Assembly (NCBI GenBank): GCA_963667875.2
Contig: CAXXGC010000007.1
Location: 124,001 to 188,000, forward strand
Source of the DNA: JAEXOD01 sp963667875
Lineage (GTDB): Bacteria > Bacteroidota > Ignavibacteria > Ignavibacteriales > Melioribacteraceae
Reading direction: 5' to 3'
Length of the DNA: 64,000 nt
Shown here: in pieces, positions 45,834 to 55,821 of the stretch
How positions within the stretch are numbered: the first letter of the stretch is position 1
Layout: each line of letters starts with the position of its first letter
The notes under the pieces: model-generated
Databases searched by the model: none
Seen by the model: the letters and a program-made list of their open reading frames with translations, nothing else
Told to the model about the DNA's origin: nothing
Translations under genes and position numbers: made by a program

Positions 45834-47429
45834 TTATTTTTCTATAATTTCTTCATATTTATTAAACAGATTAGTATCGGTTAATTTATGTTTAGCCAAA
45901 AACCAGTTCATCATTAGTTTGGCACGGTTAATTCTAAAAGCATTTACATTGGTAATACCTTTATCTTTATGTATTACTTTAATTTTTCCATTATAGATTA
46001 TATCATATCCGGCCTTATAAACTCTAAACGCATGATCAATATCTTCTACTTGAGTAGGCGAAAACTCCAAATCCCACAAACCGGCTTTTTCAACCGCAGC
46101 TCTTTTGTACATTAAAAACGGTCCGCCCGCTATTTTCGTTTTAGCTATAAATTTATATTCGTCAATGCTGATGTTTGTCGGAAATCCGTAAACCCCCGCA
46201 TAATGTAAACTAAAGTTTTGATCTTCTTCAATAATAATTTTTGGACTAACAATTCCGGCATATGGAAATAGATGAAACAATTTAATCAATTCTTCAAAGC
46301 AGTTGTTACTTACCTCCACATCATCATCCATTCTTACAACCACGGGAGATTTTGAAATAGTAAACAACCAGTTAAGCGCGGCGGGTAAACCAATATTTAC
46401 CGGTGAATTTACAATATTAAACAAACCTTTATTTTTTGCGCTAATACTATTTAAATAATTAAACGTACCGTCACTGCTGCCATTATTATAGATATATATT
46501 TTAATTTTTTTATAACTGCTATCCATAATTTTTTCAATTGTGCTTTTTAACTGTTCAACGTTATTCATTGTAACAATCATAATATCTATACAAGCATTAT
46601 TTTCTATGTTATTAAGAATATCGTGGTTAATTTTTTTAATCATATTTTTATTAAAATATTTCTTCCTAATAAAATTATAATCAGGGTTAATTAAATTCCA
46701 ACCCCATTTTTTCTTCCAGAACTCGCAAAACATTTCAATCAGTTTATCAGGATATTCGTAATCAATAATATTTAGATCTATTAATCCTGCATTTTGGGGA
46801 AGATTATACACTGTGTGGTTTTTATTTTGTACCTGCATACAAAAATCATCTATAACAATCGATTTTGCTATATATATTTCTAATAATTCGACAAATAAAA
46901 AACCGTGTTGGACAATTTTATATGGAATAAACATAAAAAAATAATCCACCGAATCAATTTCAATAATTGAACATTCTTTAATTGAATACAAAGATTGTCC
47001 ATAGTTAACTTTAGTATCTCCGGTAAAATAGTTTCCCCGTGTAATTAATTTATCACCACAGGAATAAATAATTTTCGATTTCCTTTTGTTCTGTTCTAGT
47101 TGAATAACAAGACTGCCTGTCAATAAGATATTATATTCAGTCTGCCGGGCGTATGATTCAAATTGATTTATAAAATCAATCGATTGGGGAATTATATTAA
47201 GATCCAAAACAAAAATATTACTTTCGGAATATGCTTTAATAACTTTATTAATGGTATTAAACACATTTGAAGATTTTACAATATCTAAATCGCTGTAGTT
47301 TGAAAGGTTGTCGCTTCCATAATTAATAAAAAATACTTTTTTACTTTTGGTTATAATTACTTCAATATTTTTAAGATTATTTAGAATGTTTTGTTCATCA
47401 TAAATCAACAGAATAGAAATCAAATCCAT
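45834..47429 (-). CDS. Glycosyltransferase family 2 protein with long N-terminal region
   Basis: 531 residues. The C-terminal half (~283-500) is a GT-A glycosyltransferase: DIMIVTMNNVEQLKSTIEKI, NNGSSDGTFNYL, VNIGLPAALNW and the metal/nucleotide site VVRMDDDVEVS near 365. GGPFLMYKRAAVEKAGLWD and QVEDIDHAFR follow, as in rhamnosyl-type GT2 enzymes. The N-terminal ~280 residues are not recognised; they may be an acceptor-binding or regulatory domain. It follows the methyltransferase-glycosyltransferase gene by 24 bp on the same strand. Confidence 0.85.
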   Translation of the reverse strand: MDLISILLIYDEQNILNNLKNIEVIITKSKKVFFINYGSDNLSNYSDLDIVKSSNVFNTINKVIKAYSESNIFVLDLNIIPQSIDFINQFESYARQTEYNILLTGSLVIQLEQNKRKSKIIYSCGDKLITRGNYFTGDTKVNYGQSLYSIKECSIIEIDSVDYFFMFIPYKIVQHGFLFVELLEIYIAKSIVIDDFCMQVQNKNHTVYNLPQNAGLIDLNIIDYEYPDKLIEMFCEFWKKKWGWNLINPDYNFIRKKYFNKNMIKKINHDILNNIENNACIDIMIVTMNNVEQLKSTIEKIMDSSYKKIKIYIYNNGSSDGTFNYLNSISAKNKGLFNIVNSPVNIGLPAALNWLFTISKSPVVVRMDDDVEVSNNCFEELIKLFHLFPYAGIVSPKIIIEEDQNFSLHYAGVYGFPTNISIDEYKFIAKTKIAGGPFLMYKRAAVEKAGLWDLEFSPTQVEDIDHAFRVYKAGYDIIYNGKIKVIHKDKGITNVNAFRINRAKLMMNWFLAKHKLTDTNLFNKYEEIIEK

Positions 47430-47453
47430 ATTTTAACTGCCGCTTTTTATTTA

Positions 47454-49205
47454 TTATATACCCATTATTTTCAATAAATCCTCAGCACTTTTTTGCCATG
47501 TAAAGTTTTTCATATACTCGCCGGCTTTTGCTCCTTTTAATCGTATCTCTGCTCTATTATTATAAGCGTATTCAATTTTATCAACCAGCTCAACAATTGA
47601 TACATCTTCCCAGTCGGCCCATAATTTGTTGTCGTTATCATATAATCTAAACGGTTTCATTTGTTTTAACGGATAAGATATTTCATCTGTTAAAACATCT
47701 GTATGCCCGCTGGTATATGAAGCAATAACAGGGCGTGCACAAGCCATATATTCCATCAGCACTAAATTAGTTCCCCCCTCGCATCTATTGGGGAATATTC
47801 CAATATCGGTGAGCGCATATAATTCGCGCAGTTGTGTGTTGGGTACAATTTCATAAGTCGCAACACGTGCAGCATCAATATCATTTAGTTGATACAGATG
47901 TTCCATTTGTTCAATCCAGGTAGTGCCAAAATGTTCAAATTTTATATGCGGGGAATTATACATTAAATCCATTGTATGCGGCCACATATTATACCAAACA
48001 TTTACTAAAACAATATTAGGATATTTTTTTTGTAATATACTTACAGCTTTTAATACCGAGTCCTGCCCTTTTCGTAATTCAAACTTGCCGCCGGAAAATA
48101 TTACAAACATATCTTCGTTTTGTTTGTTTTCAACCGGATAAAATATTTCAGGATCTATTCCCTGTATTAACACGTCAACATTATTTATCCCTTTTTCCAG
48201 CATTTTATCTTTGCACCAAGTTGAACCGCCAATAACCAAATCGTAATTTTTTGCGTTTTGTATTGATTTAGGCAATAGTTCATTTTCAAAAAAAGTATAA
48301 CCGTAATTTTCGGTTCCTCTTATTTTGCTAATGCTCTCAAACTCTATTCCGGTTATGGCGTGAAATACCTTGCCGTCAATTATTTCCTCATCACCGGTTT
48401 CTTGTTCAAAATCCCATTCGTATGTTTTAGAATACAGTTTTGAAACTTCTTTTCTTAGATATTTACTGCAAACACCCCACCCAAAATTTTCGCCTTTACT
48501 TAAGGCAAGATATATTTTTTTTTGCACCGATTGTAAGTTGTGGGCTTTAATTTTATTACAAAAATACATCCAAAACAAATCGTTATGTAATGTGTTTTCT
48601 CTGTGTAGATTAACATCAACATTATCAATTACATTAAAGTTGGCGTTTTCAAGATTTTTTTGCCATAGTGCTTTAGTATATAAACTTTTATCACTTTGTT
48701 CAATTTTTTTATCAGTTATAATATTTGTATCGGCAGGAACCTCAACATATAATAACCCGTCATCTTTTAAAACTCTATAAAACTCTTTTAGTGTAAAACT
48801 TGGGAATATACTTTTTTGCAGCGTATGTTTTGACCAAATTATATCAAAAGATTTGTCAGGAAAGTTAATAAAAGACTGATCCATTAGATGAATATTTTCA
48901 AAGATATATTTTCCAACCTCGTAAGCTTTTTGATTTGAGGTAATACTCGTCACCTTATACCCTTTATCAATAAAGAAGTTTATCTCTTCAAGCGAATTAT
49001 ACAAGATAACTAAAACTCTTCTATCGTTTTCAGGTGGAATTATATCAACAATTTTATTTATTACAATTGATGAAACATCCAAAAAACGTTCGTTGCTTTC
49101 CATCTCAACCGATTCTTTTAAATTAACCTCCAAATAATCCAATAATCTTTGCAAGCCAAAATTTGAAATAAATTCATCATTGTTTTTCATAAACCCAGCT
49201 ATCAT
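47454..49205 (-). CDS. Methyltransferase-glycosyltransferase fusion
   Basis: 583 residues. The N-terminal part (~50-215) is a class I SAM methyltransferase of the type 11 kind: RRVLVILYNSLEEINFFIDKG, FPDKSFDIIWSKHTLQ, EFYRVLKDDGLLYVEVP. The SAM-binding glycine motif is weak (VILYNS), so activity is uncertain. The C-terminal part (~310-583) is a GT-B family 4 glycosyltransferase: IQGIDPEIFYP, SGGKFELRKGQDSVLKA, FPNRCEGGTNLVLMEYMAC. Probably modifies a surface glycan. ATG 49190 (residue 6) is an alternative start. Confidence 0.85.
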   Translation of the reverse strand: MIAGFMKNNDEFISNFGLQRLLDYLEVNLKESVEMESNERFLDVSSIVINKIVDIIPPENDRRVLVILYNSLEEINFFIDKGYKVTSITSNQKAYEVGKYIFENIHLMDQSFINFPDKSFDIIWSKHTLQKSIFPSFTLKEFYRVLKDDGLLYVEVPADTNIITDKKIEQSDKSLYTKALWQKNLENANFNVIDNVDVNLHRENTLHNDLFWMYFCNKIKAHNLQSVQKKIYLALSKGENFGWGVCSKYLRKEVSKLYSKTYEWDFEQETGDEEIIDGKVFHAITGIEFESISKIRGTENYGYTFFENELLPKSIQNAKNYDLVIGGSTWCKDKMLEKGINNVDVLIQGIDPEIFYPVENKQNEDMFVIFSGGKFELRKGQDSVLKAVSILQKKYPNIVLVNVWYNMWPHTMDLMYNSPHIKFEHFGTTWIEQMEHLYQLNDIDAARVATYEIVPNTQLRELYALTDIGIFPNRCEGGTNLVLMEYMACARPVIASYTSGHTDVLTDEISYPLKQMKPFRLYDNDNKLWADWEDVSIVELVDKIEYAYNNRAEIRLKGAKAGEYMKNFTWQKSAEDLLKIMGI

Positions 49206-49307
49206 AACATACTCATATTTTTATATTGTATAAGTTACTAAATATTTTTATTTCCCTCAAATAAAAAGAGACGATTTATCTAAAATAAACTTCAGATAAC
49301 GGAATAT

Positions 49308-50636
49308 TTATTTGCTGATAATATCTCGTAAATATCTGTTAATTTCATTAATAACATTAAACCAGGTTTTTGAACTGTTTTGACGAAATATTTTAATTGA
49401 TGGGTACCAAACAGTTTTATCAGTTTTTAATCCCCAACGCCAATCGGGAACAAACGGGACAAGCAGTAAAACATTTTTGTTTAATGCTCCGGCTAAATGT
49501 GCCAAACCGCTGTCTATTGTTACAACCATATCCAAATTATTTAATATTGCTGCAGTATCTTCAAAATCCTTAATTTCTTTGGTAAAATCAAAAACATTTT
49601 TATAAACACAATTTTTAAGTTCAGTATCGTCTTCAAACAAAAACGAATACCAATCTGTATCAGGAGCTTCAAAAAGTGGATAAAAATCCTCCAGCTTTGC
49701 ATGTCTTTTTTTATTTATAGGAGGATACGGATTTCCTTTCCACAAAAAGCCAATTTTTAAGTTGTTATTATTGTGAATAACATTTTTCCAATAATTTTCT
49801 TTTGTTTCTTTAACTTTCAAATAAGGGAAATCGGTTTTTATTTCCATATTATTTAAATGAAACAAAGCCGGAATACTTGTCAGCGGAATTTGGAAGTCGG
49901 GAATAAATTTATCACCCTTTTCGGGAGTAGTTAACTCATCAAAACAGCTATTATTGTTTTCAAAAAGATTATATAAATTTGCCGGACATTCAAAAATTAA
50001 CTTGCCGCCTAACTTTTTTATATACGGCAAATATCTAAAATAGTTTATCGCGTCACCAAATCCCTGGTCCGAAAAAACGTATAAAGTTTTTCCTATATAA
50101 CTTTCTCCTTTCCACAACTTACCTTTTATTTCTCTTTTAATTCTATCGCCCGATAAATATCCCCAGTCTTCGTATTCTTTCCAGCCCTCAGTAAAATTAC
50201 CAGTTAATAAGTCTAACAACCCCTTATTAAAATGGGCATCGGCACGATTCGGATCAAACTTTATTGCTGTTTTATAATATTCAATTGCTTTATTAATTTC
50301 TCCATTTTCCTGAAGTGCAATTGCATAATTATAATGCACATTTGAATTATTATCATCCATTTGTAAAGCTTTTTCAAAATATTCGGCCGATTTAACATAT
50401 TCAGTTTGCGTATTGTATATTATTCCCAAATTTAAATAAGGTGCCGCAAAATTGGGTTTTAAGCTAATAGCCTGTTTAAAATATTCTTCTGCTTTGGCAT
50501 ATTGTTTTAGGATGCCGTATATTGCTCCCAATTGGTTAAATGCCAAATGCAAATCTTTTCCGCTTTGCAGCTGTTTTTGAACCAAAACCAAAGCTTCTTC
50601 ACAGTTTTGTAAAGTTAATTTATCATCAATATTCAT
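49308..50636 (-). CDS. TPR protein with glycosyltransferase-9-like domain
   Basis: 442 residues. The first ~160 contain about four TPR repeats (AEEYFKQAISLKPNFAAPYL, then SAEYFEKALQMDDNNSNVHY, then AIEYYKTAIKFDPNRADAHF). The rest (~175-440) resembles ADP-heptosyltransferase/GT9 or O-GlcNAc-like GT-B proteins: KTLYVFSDQGFGDAINYFRY, then VVTIDSGLAHLAGALNKNVL near residue 375. Such fusions are common in glycosylation loci. It lies ~100 bp upstream of the methyltransferase-glycosyltransferase gene on the same strand and is probably part of the same set. Confidence 0.85.
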   Translation of the reverse strand: MNIDDKLTLQNCEEALVLVQKQLQSGKDLHLAFNQLGAIYGILKQYAKAEEYFKQAISLKPNFAAPYLNLGIIYNTQTEYVKSAEYFEKALQMDDNNSNVHYNYAIALQENGEINKAIEYYKTAIKFDPNRADAHFNKGLLDLLTGNFTEGWKEYEDWGYLSGDRIKREIKGKLWKGESYIGKTLYVFSDQGFGDAINYFRYLPYIKKLGGKLIFECPANLYNLFENNNSCFDELTTPEKGDKFIPDFQIPLTSIPALFHLNNMEIKTDFPYLKVKETKENYWKNVIHNNNNLKIGFLWKGNPYPPINKKRHAKLEDFYPLFEAPDTDWYSFLFEDDTELKNCVYKNVFDFTKEIKDFEDTAAILNNLDMVVTIDSGLAHLAGALNKNVLLLVPFVPDWRWGLKTDKTVWYPSIKIFRQNSSKTWFNVINEINRYLRDIISK

Positions 50637-50669
50637 AAAAAAATACTAAGGTAAGATGTTAGATGAATA

Positions 50670-51014
50670 CTATTTTGAACAGATTTCATTTCTATCAATT
50701 GAATTTAATTTTTCAATTTCACAACAACTTAATTTATAAGATGTGTTTTGTTTTTTTATTAAACTTAATATTTCATCCGCAAAAACAAAACTGCTGTTAT
50801 TGTTTATTTTGTAAATAACCCATTTCCCGTCTTTTTTGTCTTCAATTAAACCGGCATCCCGTAAAATTGACAAATGCTTTGAAACTGTTGAATTGGCTAA
50901 TTTAAGAAGACAACTAATTTCGCATACACACAATTCCTTGTATTCAAGCATTTTTATTATTTGAAGTCTGTTTTTATCGCTTAAAGCTTTAAATACTTTT
51001 ACCATTTCTTCCAT
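50670..51014 (-). CDS. ArsR/SmtB-family transcriptional regulator
   Basis: 114 residues, the usual size for this winged-helix family. The helix-turn-helix reads LLKLANSTVSKHLSILRDAG (~37-56). The metal- or arsenite-sensing motif ELCVCEIS (~27-34) is present, with extra cysteines near the C-terminus (SCCEIEK, EICSK). These proteins release DNA when metals or metalloids bind. It is divergent from the nitroreductase gene (136 bp apart), a possible target. An ATG at 51005 is a second possible start. Confidence 0.88.
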   Translation of the reverse strand: MEEMVKVFKALSDKNRLQIIKMLEYKELCVCEISCLLKLANSTVSKHLSILRDAGLIEDKKDGKWVIYKINNNSSFVFADEILSLIKKQNTSYKLSCCEIEKLNSIDRNEICSK

Positions 51015-51150
51015 AGTTACATTCTATTATTCATTAAAATCAAAATATAGCCCAATCGAAGTAAAATGTCAAATGTTTTTATATATTAGTTTTTATTTGA
51101 AACTATTTTGTGTTAATTTATATTATTAACATAATATAATGGAGTTCAAA

Positions 51151-51711
51151 ATGAATAATAGCAATATTAAATTAAACGATTTGATTGCCAAAAGATGGAG
51201 TCCCAGATCTTTTTCAAATAAAGCAATAGATGATAATTTATTGATTAACATTTTTGAAGCCGCACGATGGGCACCTAGTAGCATGAATGAACAGCCATGG
51301 ATTTATTATTATGCTAAAAGAGGCGAACCGGGTTTTGATAAAATTTTGGATTGCCTAATGCCCGCCAACAAAATTTGGGCAAAAAACGCTGCTGTTTTAA
51401 TTATTAGCGCGGCAAATAATAAATACAAAAGGGGCAATACTCCTAACCGCCATTATATGTACGATTCGGGTTCAGCAAATCAAAATTTATTGCTTCAAGC
51501 TTTGGAATTAGATATTTACGGACATCCGATGGGTGGTTTTGATGTTGAAAAAACCATAACTGATTTTTTATTAGGTGAAGAAATAGAACCGATTTGTATT
51601 ATTGCATTAGGATATTTGGACCAGCCCGAAAAACTTGAAGAGCCATACCGCTCGCGTGAGACCGCCGAAAGGAAAAGAAAACCTATTGATGAAATTGTAC
51701 GTAAGGTCTAA
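51151..51711 (+). CDS. Nitroreductase-family protein
   Basis: 186 residues from ATG 51151. GGAG at 51141-51144 is 6 nt upstream, so this start is preferred to ATG 51139, which overlaps that site. FMN-dependent nitroreductase pattern: KRWSPRSFSNKAI (Arg residues bind FMN phosphate), FEAARWAPSSMNEQPWIYYY, SANQNLLLQALELDIYGHPM and IALGYLDQPEKLEEPYRSRE. Reduces nitro compounds or quinones with NAD(P)H; the natural substrate is unknown. Divergent from an ArsR-family gene. Confidence 0.88.
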   Translation: MNNSNIKLNDLIAKRWSPRSFSNKAIDDNLLINIFEAARWAPSSMNEQPWIYYYAKRGEPGFDKILDCLMPANKIWAKNAAVLIISAANNKYKRGNTPNRHYMYDSGSANQNLLLQALELDIYGHPMGGFDVEKTITDFLLGEEIEPICIIALGYLDQPEKLEEPYRSRETAERKRKPIDEIVRKV

Positions 51712-52317
51712 TAACCTAAATTAATAGTTGGAAATGATATTTTACAACCTCCTACATAACAACAAGTTCTGTGATTTTAAATAACCCCACAATTTACAGC
51801 CTGTGTGGAAATTGGGGAATGACACGTTTTCTGTTAATTTTCATTATCGTCCACTATTATTATGCTTGGGTTAAAACCCAATATTTTCTTTTCCAGATCC
51901 CCAGCTTAAAAGCTGGGGTTATTTCAAAACCTTCTAACTTATTGTAACAGATTTTGTTATAGCATTACTATCCACACACAAGCACTTCAGAGAAGTGCCA
52001 TGTTTGTAATAACGCGCACCCCCACCAACTACCAGCACGGCAGGGCCGCGACACCTTTGGATATATTATCTCCAATTTTCACACAACCTGTTTATGCTGG
52101 GGGTAAACTAAACCAAATATTGGGTTTTAACCCTTATTGTTTTTAACATTTATTTGCAGCTTATATAGAATATCTATTATTTTTGTTTTTAATACAAACT
52201 TTGAATTTCTTAAACTAAGCTTTAATATAACGAAATAATTATTTATACCTATCTTGTTTTCTGTTTTGTATTAGAGTAATATTTTATTCTTTTCGTTTCT
52301 TTCGGTTATAAAATTGC
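51712..52317. other. 606 bp non-coding stretch with palindromes
   Basis: No gene. CCCCAGC/GCTGGGG (51899-51918) with TTATTT repeats the element at 26182. Hairpin CACTTC/GAAGTG (51983-51997) is followed by CATGTTTGTAATAACGCGCACCCCC, quoted here only as CATGTTTGTAA. An 18 bp inverted repeat frames most of it (annotated separately). The final ~180 bp before 52317 are AT-rich without features. Confidence 0.6.
51868..52133. repeat. 266 bp segment bounded by 18 bp perfect inverted repeats
   Basis: GGGTTAAAACCCAATATT (51868-51885) and AATATTGGGTTTTAACCC (52116-52133) are exact inverted copies. Each end is itself nearly palindromic. The interior carries the CCCCAGC hairpin and the CATGTTTGTAA hairpin unit. 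No reading frame of note inside. It could be a composite of small palindromic repeats or a non-autonomous element; no flanking target duplication was found by eye. Confidence 0.6.
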
Positions 52318-53448
52318 TTACATTTTAATAAATTCAACTCTTCTGTTTAATGCTTTTCCAACCGAATTATTATTATCGCTAACAAATTCTTTTTCACCCA
52401 TACCGTCAGTAGTAAATCTATCGGCATTTAATCCAAAAACATTAACTAACACATTTTTAACGGCTTCGGCTCTTTTTTTTGAAAGGGCCAAATTAGTTTT
52501 TTCATCACCGTCACTATCGGTATGCCCAACCATTTTGTAATTAATTGAAGCATTTTCCTTTAATATAGAGGCAATTTCTTTTAAAGTTCCATACGATTCG
52601 TTTTTAATAATATCCGAACCGGAATCGAACAAAATTCCGTGAGTTACAAATTTATTTAAGGTAGTAACTTTGCTTCTTAAATCGGGCGAGCCGACTGAAA
52701 TTTTTAAATTGCTTAAAAATGGGATATTGGGAATTTCTTCATTAAAATCGGTTACTCCAAAACGCATCATGTTATAGTTTGCAATATTAACAAATTTTGG
52801 AAGATCAAATATTTTTTTGTCATCAAACCACAACCTAAACCTTTTACCATTTACGGAAATTGATACTTTAATTATTTTATTTATTTTTCCAGCCGGTACA
52901 TTATCATGAATTTCTTTAAGCTCTTCTCTTGACCTTTCACCATTTGCCAAATCTATCATTCCTTCGGCAAAAAATTGCGATTCATCAATATTATTAAGCC
53001 ATGCATAAGTATAAAAATCGGCAGTACCTAATTCTTCAGCATTTGGTCCTCCAATTTCCTTATCATCCGGATTTTTTGCTGCAAATCCAATATTAATTTC
53101 ACATAAAGCATAATTATCTTCGGTATTAGGACACGAGATAAGTAAATCAAATTCTACTGTAAAATTTTCGGGTAATGTTGCATTAAATTCAGGAACATAA
53201 ACCGATCCCGTTTTTAATTTAAGCCACTTGCCGGCATAACCACTAAGCGTAACAACCTCACCGGTTCCGGTGGTGTTCCACAAGGCAGGGAAATCGCCAA
53301 TATTATCTTGTTGATAATCGTCAAAAAAAATAATTTTATCACCCGGCACAAAATCAAACTTCGAATAACTTTTAATACCTTCATTCTGTCCAAATAATGA
53401 TAGATAACCAATTAAAAATACACCAATTACTGTAATAACTTTTTTCAT
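52318..53448 (-). CDS. OmpA-family outer-membrane/peptidoglycan-binding protein
   Basis: 376 residues. Signal peptide to ~Gln 21 (LIGYLSLFGQ). The middle (~30-255) is a beta-sandwich of the lectin/glucanase-like kind (FFDDYQQDNIGDFPALWNT, RLWFDDKKIFDLPKF). The C-terminal OmpA domain (~270-376) has GILFDSGSDIIKNESYGTLK, MVGHTDSDGDEKTNLALSKK, RAEAVKNVL and a final NRRVEF, the residues that bind diaminopimelate. It anchors the outer membrane to the wall. GGAG is 5 nt before the ATG. Confidence 0.9.
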   Translation of the reverse strand: MKKVITVIGVFLIGYLSLFGQNEGIKSYSKFDFVPGDKIIFFDDYQQDNIGDFPALWNTTGTGEVVTLSGYAGKWLKLKTGSVYVPEFNATLPENFTVEFDLLISCPNTEDNYALCEINIGFAAKNPDDKEIGGPNAEELGTADFYTYAWLNNIDESQFFAEGMIDLANGERSREELKEIHDNVPAGKINKIIKVSISVNGKRFRLWFDDKKIFDLPKFVNIANYNMMRFGVTDFNEEIPNIPFLSNLKISVGSPDLRSKVTTLNKFVTHGILFDSGSDIIKNESYGTLKEIASILKENASINYKMVGHTDSDGDEKTNLALSKKRAEAVKNVLVNVFGLNADRFTTDGMGEKEFVSDNNNSVGKALNRRVEFIKM

Positions 53449-53613
53449 TTATTCTCCATGCTTCAATTAATTCTTTAGAATAAAAAGGTTTGCTATAAAA
53501 TGATGTGATTTAAATCACATTAATTTTGTTAGCAAAAAAAATAATATTACTGGATATTTTTATCAAATATTCATTATATTTGGAAAGCAAAGTAAAATAA
53601 ACCTGAAACAGAA

Positions 53614-54048
53614 ATGAAACATGTTAACGAAAGTATAATTCCATTTATATTTTTGGTAACAATGATTTATATTGTTTTTTTTATTGCATTAAATTCATTG
53701 TTATTGGAAGATGGTAGACCATATTTGCCGCATAATATAGCCGAGTATTTCTCGAATGCGGAAAAAAAAGCGGCAACAACAACTATTGATTTTACGGGCA
53801 ACAACTTTTATGTTAAAAATAACAGTTTAAAAATTAGTGGCAAACAATACGTAAACTGGCTTGATTTAAAGAAAGGAATGAGCGGAGAAGAGGTAACACA
53901 AATTATCGGTTCACCGGCATCAATTAAAAAGGGGATTACCGAAGTTTGGAATTATGATATTGATTCTAAAAATACGGGAATGATACTTTTACACGCCAAT
54001 AAAGTAATTAATTGGAATGCGCCCGGTTTGGTCAAGAATTTTAATTAA
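53614..54048 (+). CDS. Small membrane-anchored protein with BamE/SmpA-like fold
   Basis: 144 residues. One hydrophobic span at ~10-30 (FIFLVTMIYIVFFIALNSLLL), then a soluble part. The C-terminal ~60 residues read LKKGMSGEEVTQIIGSPASI, EVWNYDIDSKNTGMILLHANKVINW. This is the pattern of SmpA/OmlA-type domains (a start like GMTxxEVxxLLGxP followed by W.Y). Function unknown. It ends 3 bp from the convergent BamA-like gene. Confidence 0.65.
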   Translation: MKHVNESIIPFIFLVTMIYIVFFIALNSLLLEDGRPYLPHNIAEYFSNAEKKAATTTIDFTGNNFYVKNNSLKISGKQYVNWLDLKKGMSGEEVTQIIGSPASIKKGITEVWNYDIDSKNTGMILLHANKVINWNAPGLVKNFN

Positions 54049-54051
54049 AAC

Positions 54052-55821
54052 CTAAAATTCGTTTGCAATACCAAAATGAATCAAACCCTGATTAAAAGTT
54101 TGGCCTTGGGCAATTGCATAACTTACTTTTAGCATTCCCAAACCTGTTTCCAAACTTAACCCAAAACCATACCCAATTTTAAACCCGTCTTGTTTAATAA
54201 TGTTATTAAGTAAATCTTCATTTCTTAAATAATACCCCGAATCCAAAAATATAAACGCATACGAACGCCTTGTTAACAAAGATCTGAATTCAAAATTAGA
54301 CCAAAACATTCTGTTGCCTACAAACTGTTTTTCTCTATATCCGCGTAAGGTATTAGTTCCGCCAAGCTCGTATAAATCACTTACCTCAAACAAATCGCCC
54401 CTCATTTCGCGGGCATGCAGACCAAGCATTAACACCTGTCTGTTAAATATTTCATAAAACATACTAAAATCGAATTCGTATTTTTGCAGTTCAATTTTTG
54501 TTTTAGTATCCCCTGTTAAATATTTTATTGGTCCGTTTATTTTTTTTGTGCTGAATTTGTAAACACTTGTAAAATAAAAACCGCTCCTTGGTGTGTAGTA
54601 GTCGTCCCGCGTATCTACCGTAAAACTTACACCTGTTTGTAACGAAGTGGAATTATAAACCGAAAATTTGGAATAAAGATTTTCGGTTGGTATAGTAGAC
54701 AAACTTGAAATAATTACAGAAGCCGAAATATCCTCGCTTGCCATATATTCAATGTTGGCTTCGTAATTACGCTGAACATAAGTTGTATCTTGTTTTTTTT
54801 GGTACAATCCAAAAGTGATATTAAATGGATAATTAAAAAGCCAAGGTTCCAAATATTTTAAGTCAAACTCCTGTGAATATCTGTTTATCTGCTGCCATTT
54901 AATTGCCGCAGATCTTCCGGAACCGAAAATATTTCTTAAATTCACATTAATAAAACCCGTAACATATCCTTTTTCCTTATCACCGGAAGCCGGCACATAA
55001 CCAATTACGCCGTCAAAATTATTTGTTTCCAGTTCCTTAACAGTAATTTTTAAAATTCCGGTATTGTTTTTATCAAAATAAAATTCGGGCAACAATACAG
55101 GTTCAAAATATCTTAATCTGTTTAGCCGTTTTGGAATTTCTTCAAGTTTTGCCTGCGAATATTGTTCGTTTTCTGAAAAACGTAAGGTCCTTAAAATTAC
55201 ATAATCTTTTGTTTTTGTATTTCCGGCTATTTCAACACTGTCAATTATACTTTTTTGCTGTTTATCAATAAATAGATATAAATCAGCCAAATATTTTTCA
55301 TCTAACGAATCGTAAAACACATTAACCGATTCAATTTTAATCAAAGAAAAAGGGTGTCCGTTGTTTTCAAAATAATTTAATAATTCCGAAAACACATTTT
55401 CAATTTCACCGCCAATAAAAACCGTTTCTTTAAGAAAAGACAGATTATCATAAACGTATTTTGTATCCGCCGTATCTAAACCGGTAATAAAAAAATTATT
55501 TATATACGTCTGCACGCCCTCATTAATATTCACTAAAATATCAACCGAAGAACTATCAGAACTATACGAACAATTAATATTATTAATTTTAAAATTGTGG
55601 TAGCCCTGTAGGATTAAATTTTTACTGATAATTTTATTTAACGAATCGGTCGAAGATGGGGATAATTTGCTTTTAATAAAACCGGAACACCATTTTTGAT
55701 ATTCAATTTCATCAATATTATTATTACCCTTTATATTAATTTTGTTTATTAATTGAGCATTTAATAAACCGCTGAAAATAAAAAGAAAACAAATAACAAA
55801 TCTAAATGGTCGGCCGGTCAT
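54052..55821 (-). CDS. BamA/Omp85-family outer-membrane protein
   Basis: 589 residues. Signal peptide to ~Gln 23. POTRA-type repeats lie at ~24-270 (INKINIKGNNNIDEIEYQKW; SVEIAGNTKTKDYVILRTLR is the clearest). The C-terminal bacterial surface antigen barrel (~275-589) includes TRDDYYTPRSGFYFTSVYKF, GGTNTLRGYREKQFVGNRMF with the lid motif RGY, and a final GLIHFGIANEF ending in Phe. It inserts or exports outer-membrane proteins. Shorter than canonical BamA (~800 aa), so it may be an accessory member such as TamA-like. Its start overlaps the kinase gene by 20 bp. Confidence 0.88.
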   Translation of the reverse strand: MTGRPFRFVICFLFIFSGLLNAQLINKINIKGNNNIDEIEYQKWCSGFIKSKLSPSSTDSLNKIISKNLILQGYHNFKINNINCSYSSDSSSVDILVNINEGVQTYINNFFITGLDTADTKYVYDNLSFLKETVFIGGEIENVFSELLNYFENNGHPFSLIKIESVNVFYDSLDEKYLADLYLFIDKQQKSIIDSVEIAGNTKTKDYVILRTLRFSENEQYSQAKLEEIPKRLNRLRYFEPVLLPEFYFDKNNTGILKITVKELETNNFDGVIGYVPASGDKEKGYVTGFINVNLRNIFGSGRSAAIKWQQINRYSQEFDLKYLEPWLFNYPFNITFGLYQKKQDTTYVQRNYEANIEYMASEDISASVIISSLSTIPTENLYSKFSVYNSTSLQTGVSFTVDTRDDYYTPRSGFYFTSVYKFSTKKINGPIKYLTGDTKTKIELQKYEFDFSMFYEIFNRQVLMLGLHAREMRGDLFEVSDLYELGGTNTLRGYREKQFVGNRMFWSNFEFRSLLTRRSYAFIFLDSGYYLRNEDLLNNIIKQDGFKIGYGFGLSLETGLGMLKVSYAIAQGQTFNQGLIHFGIANEF

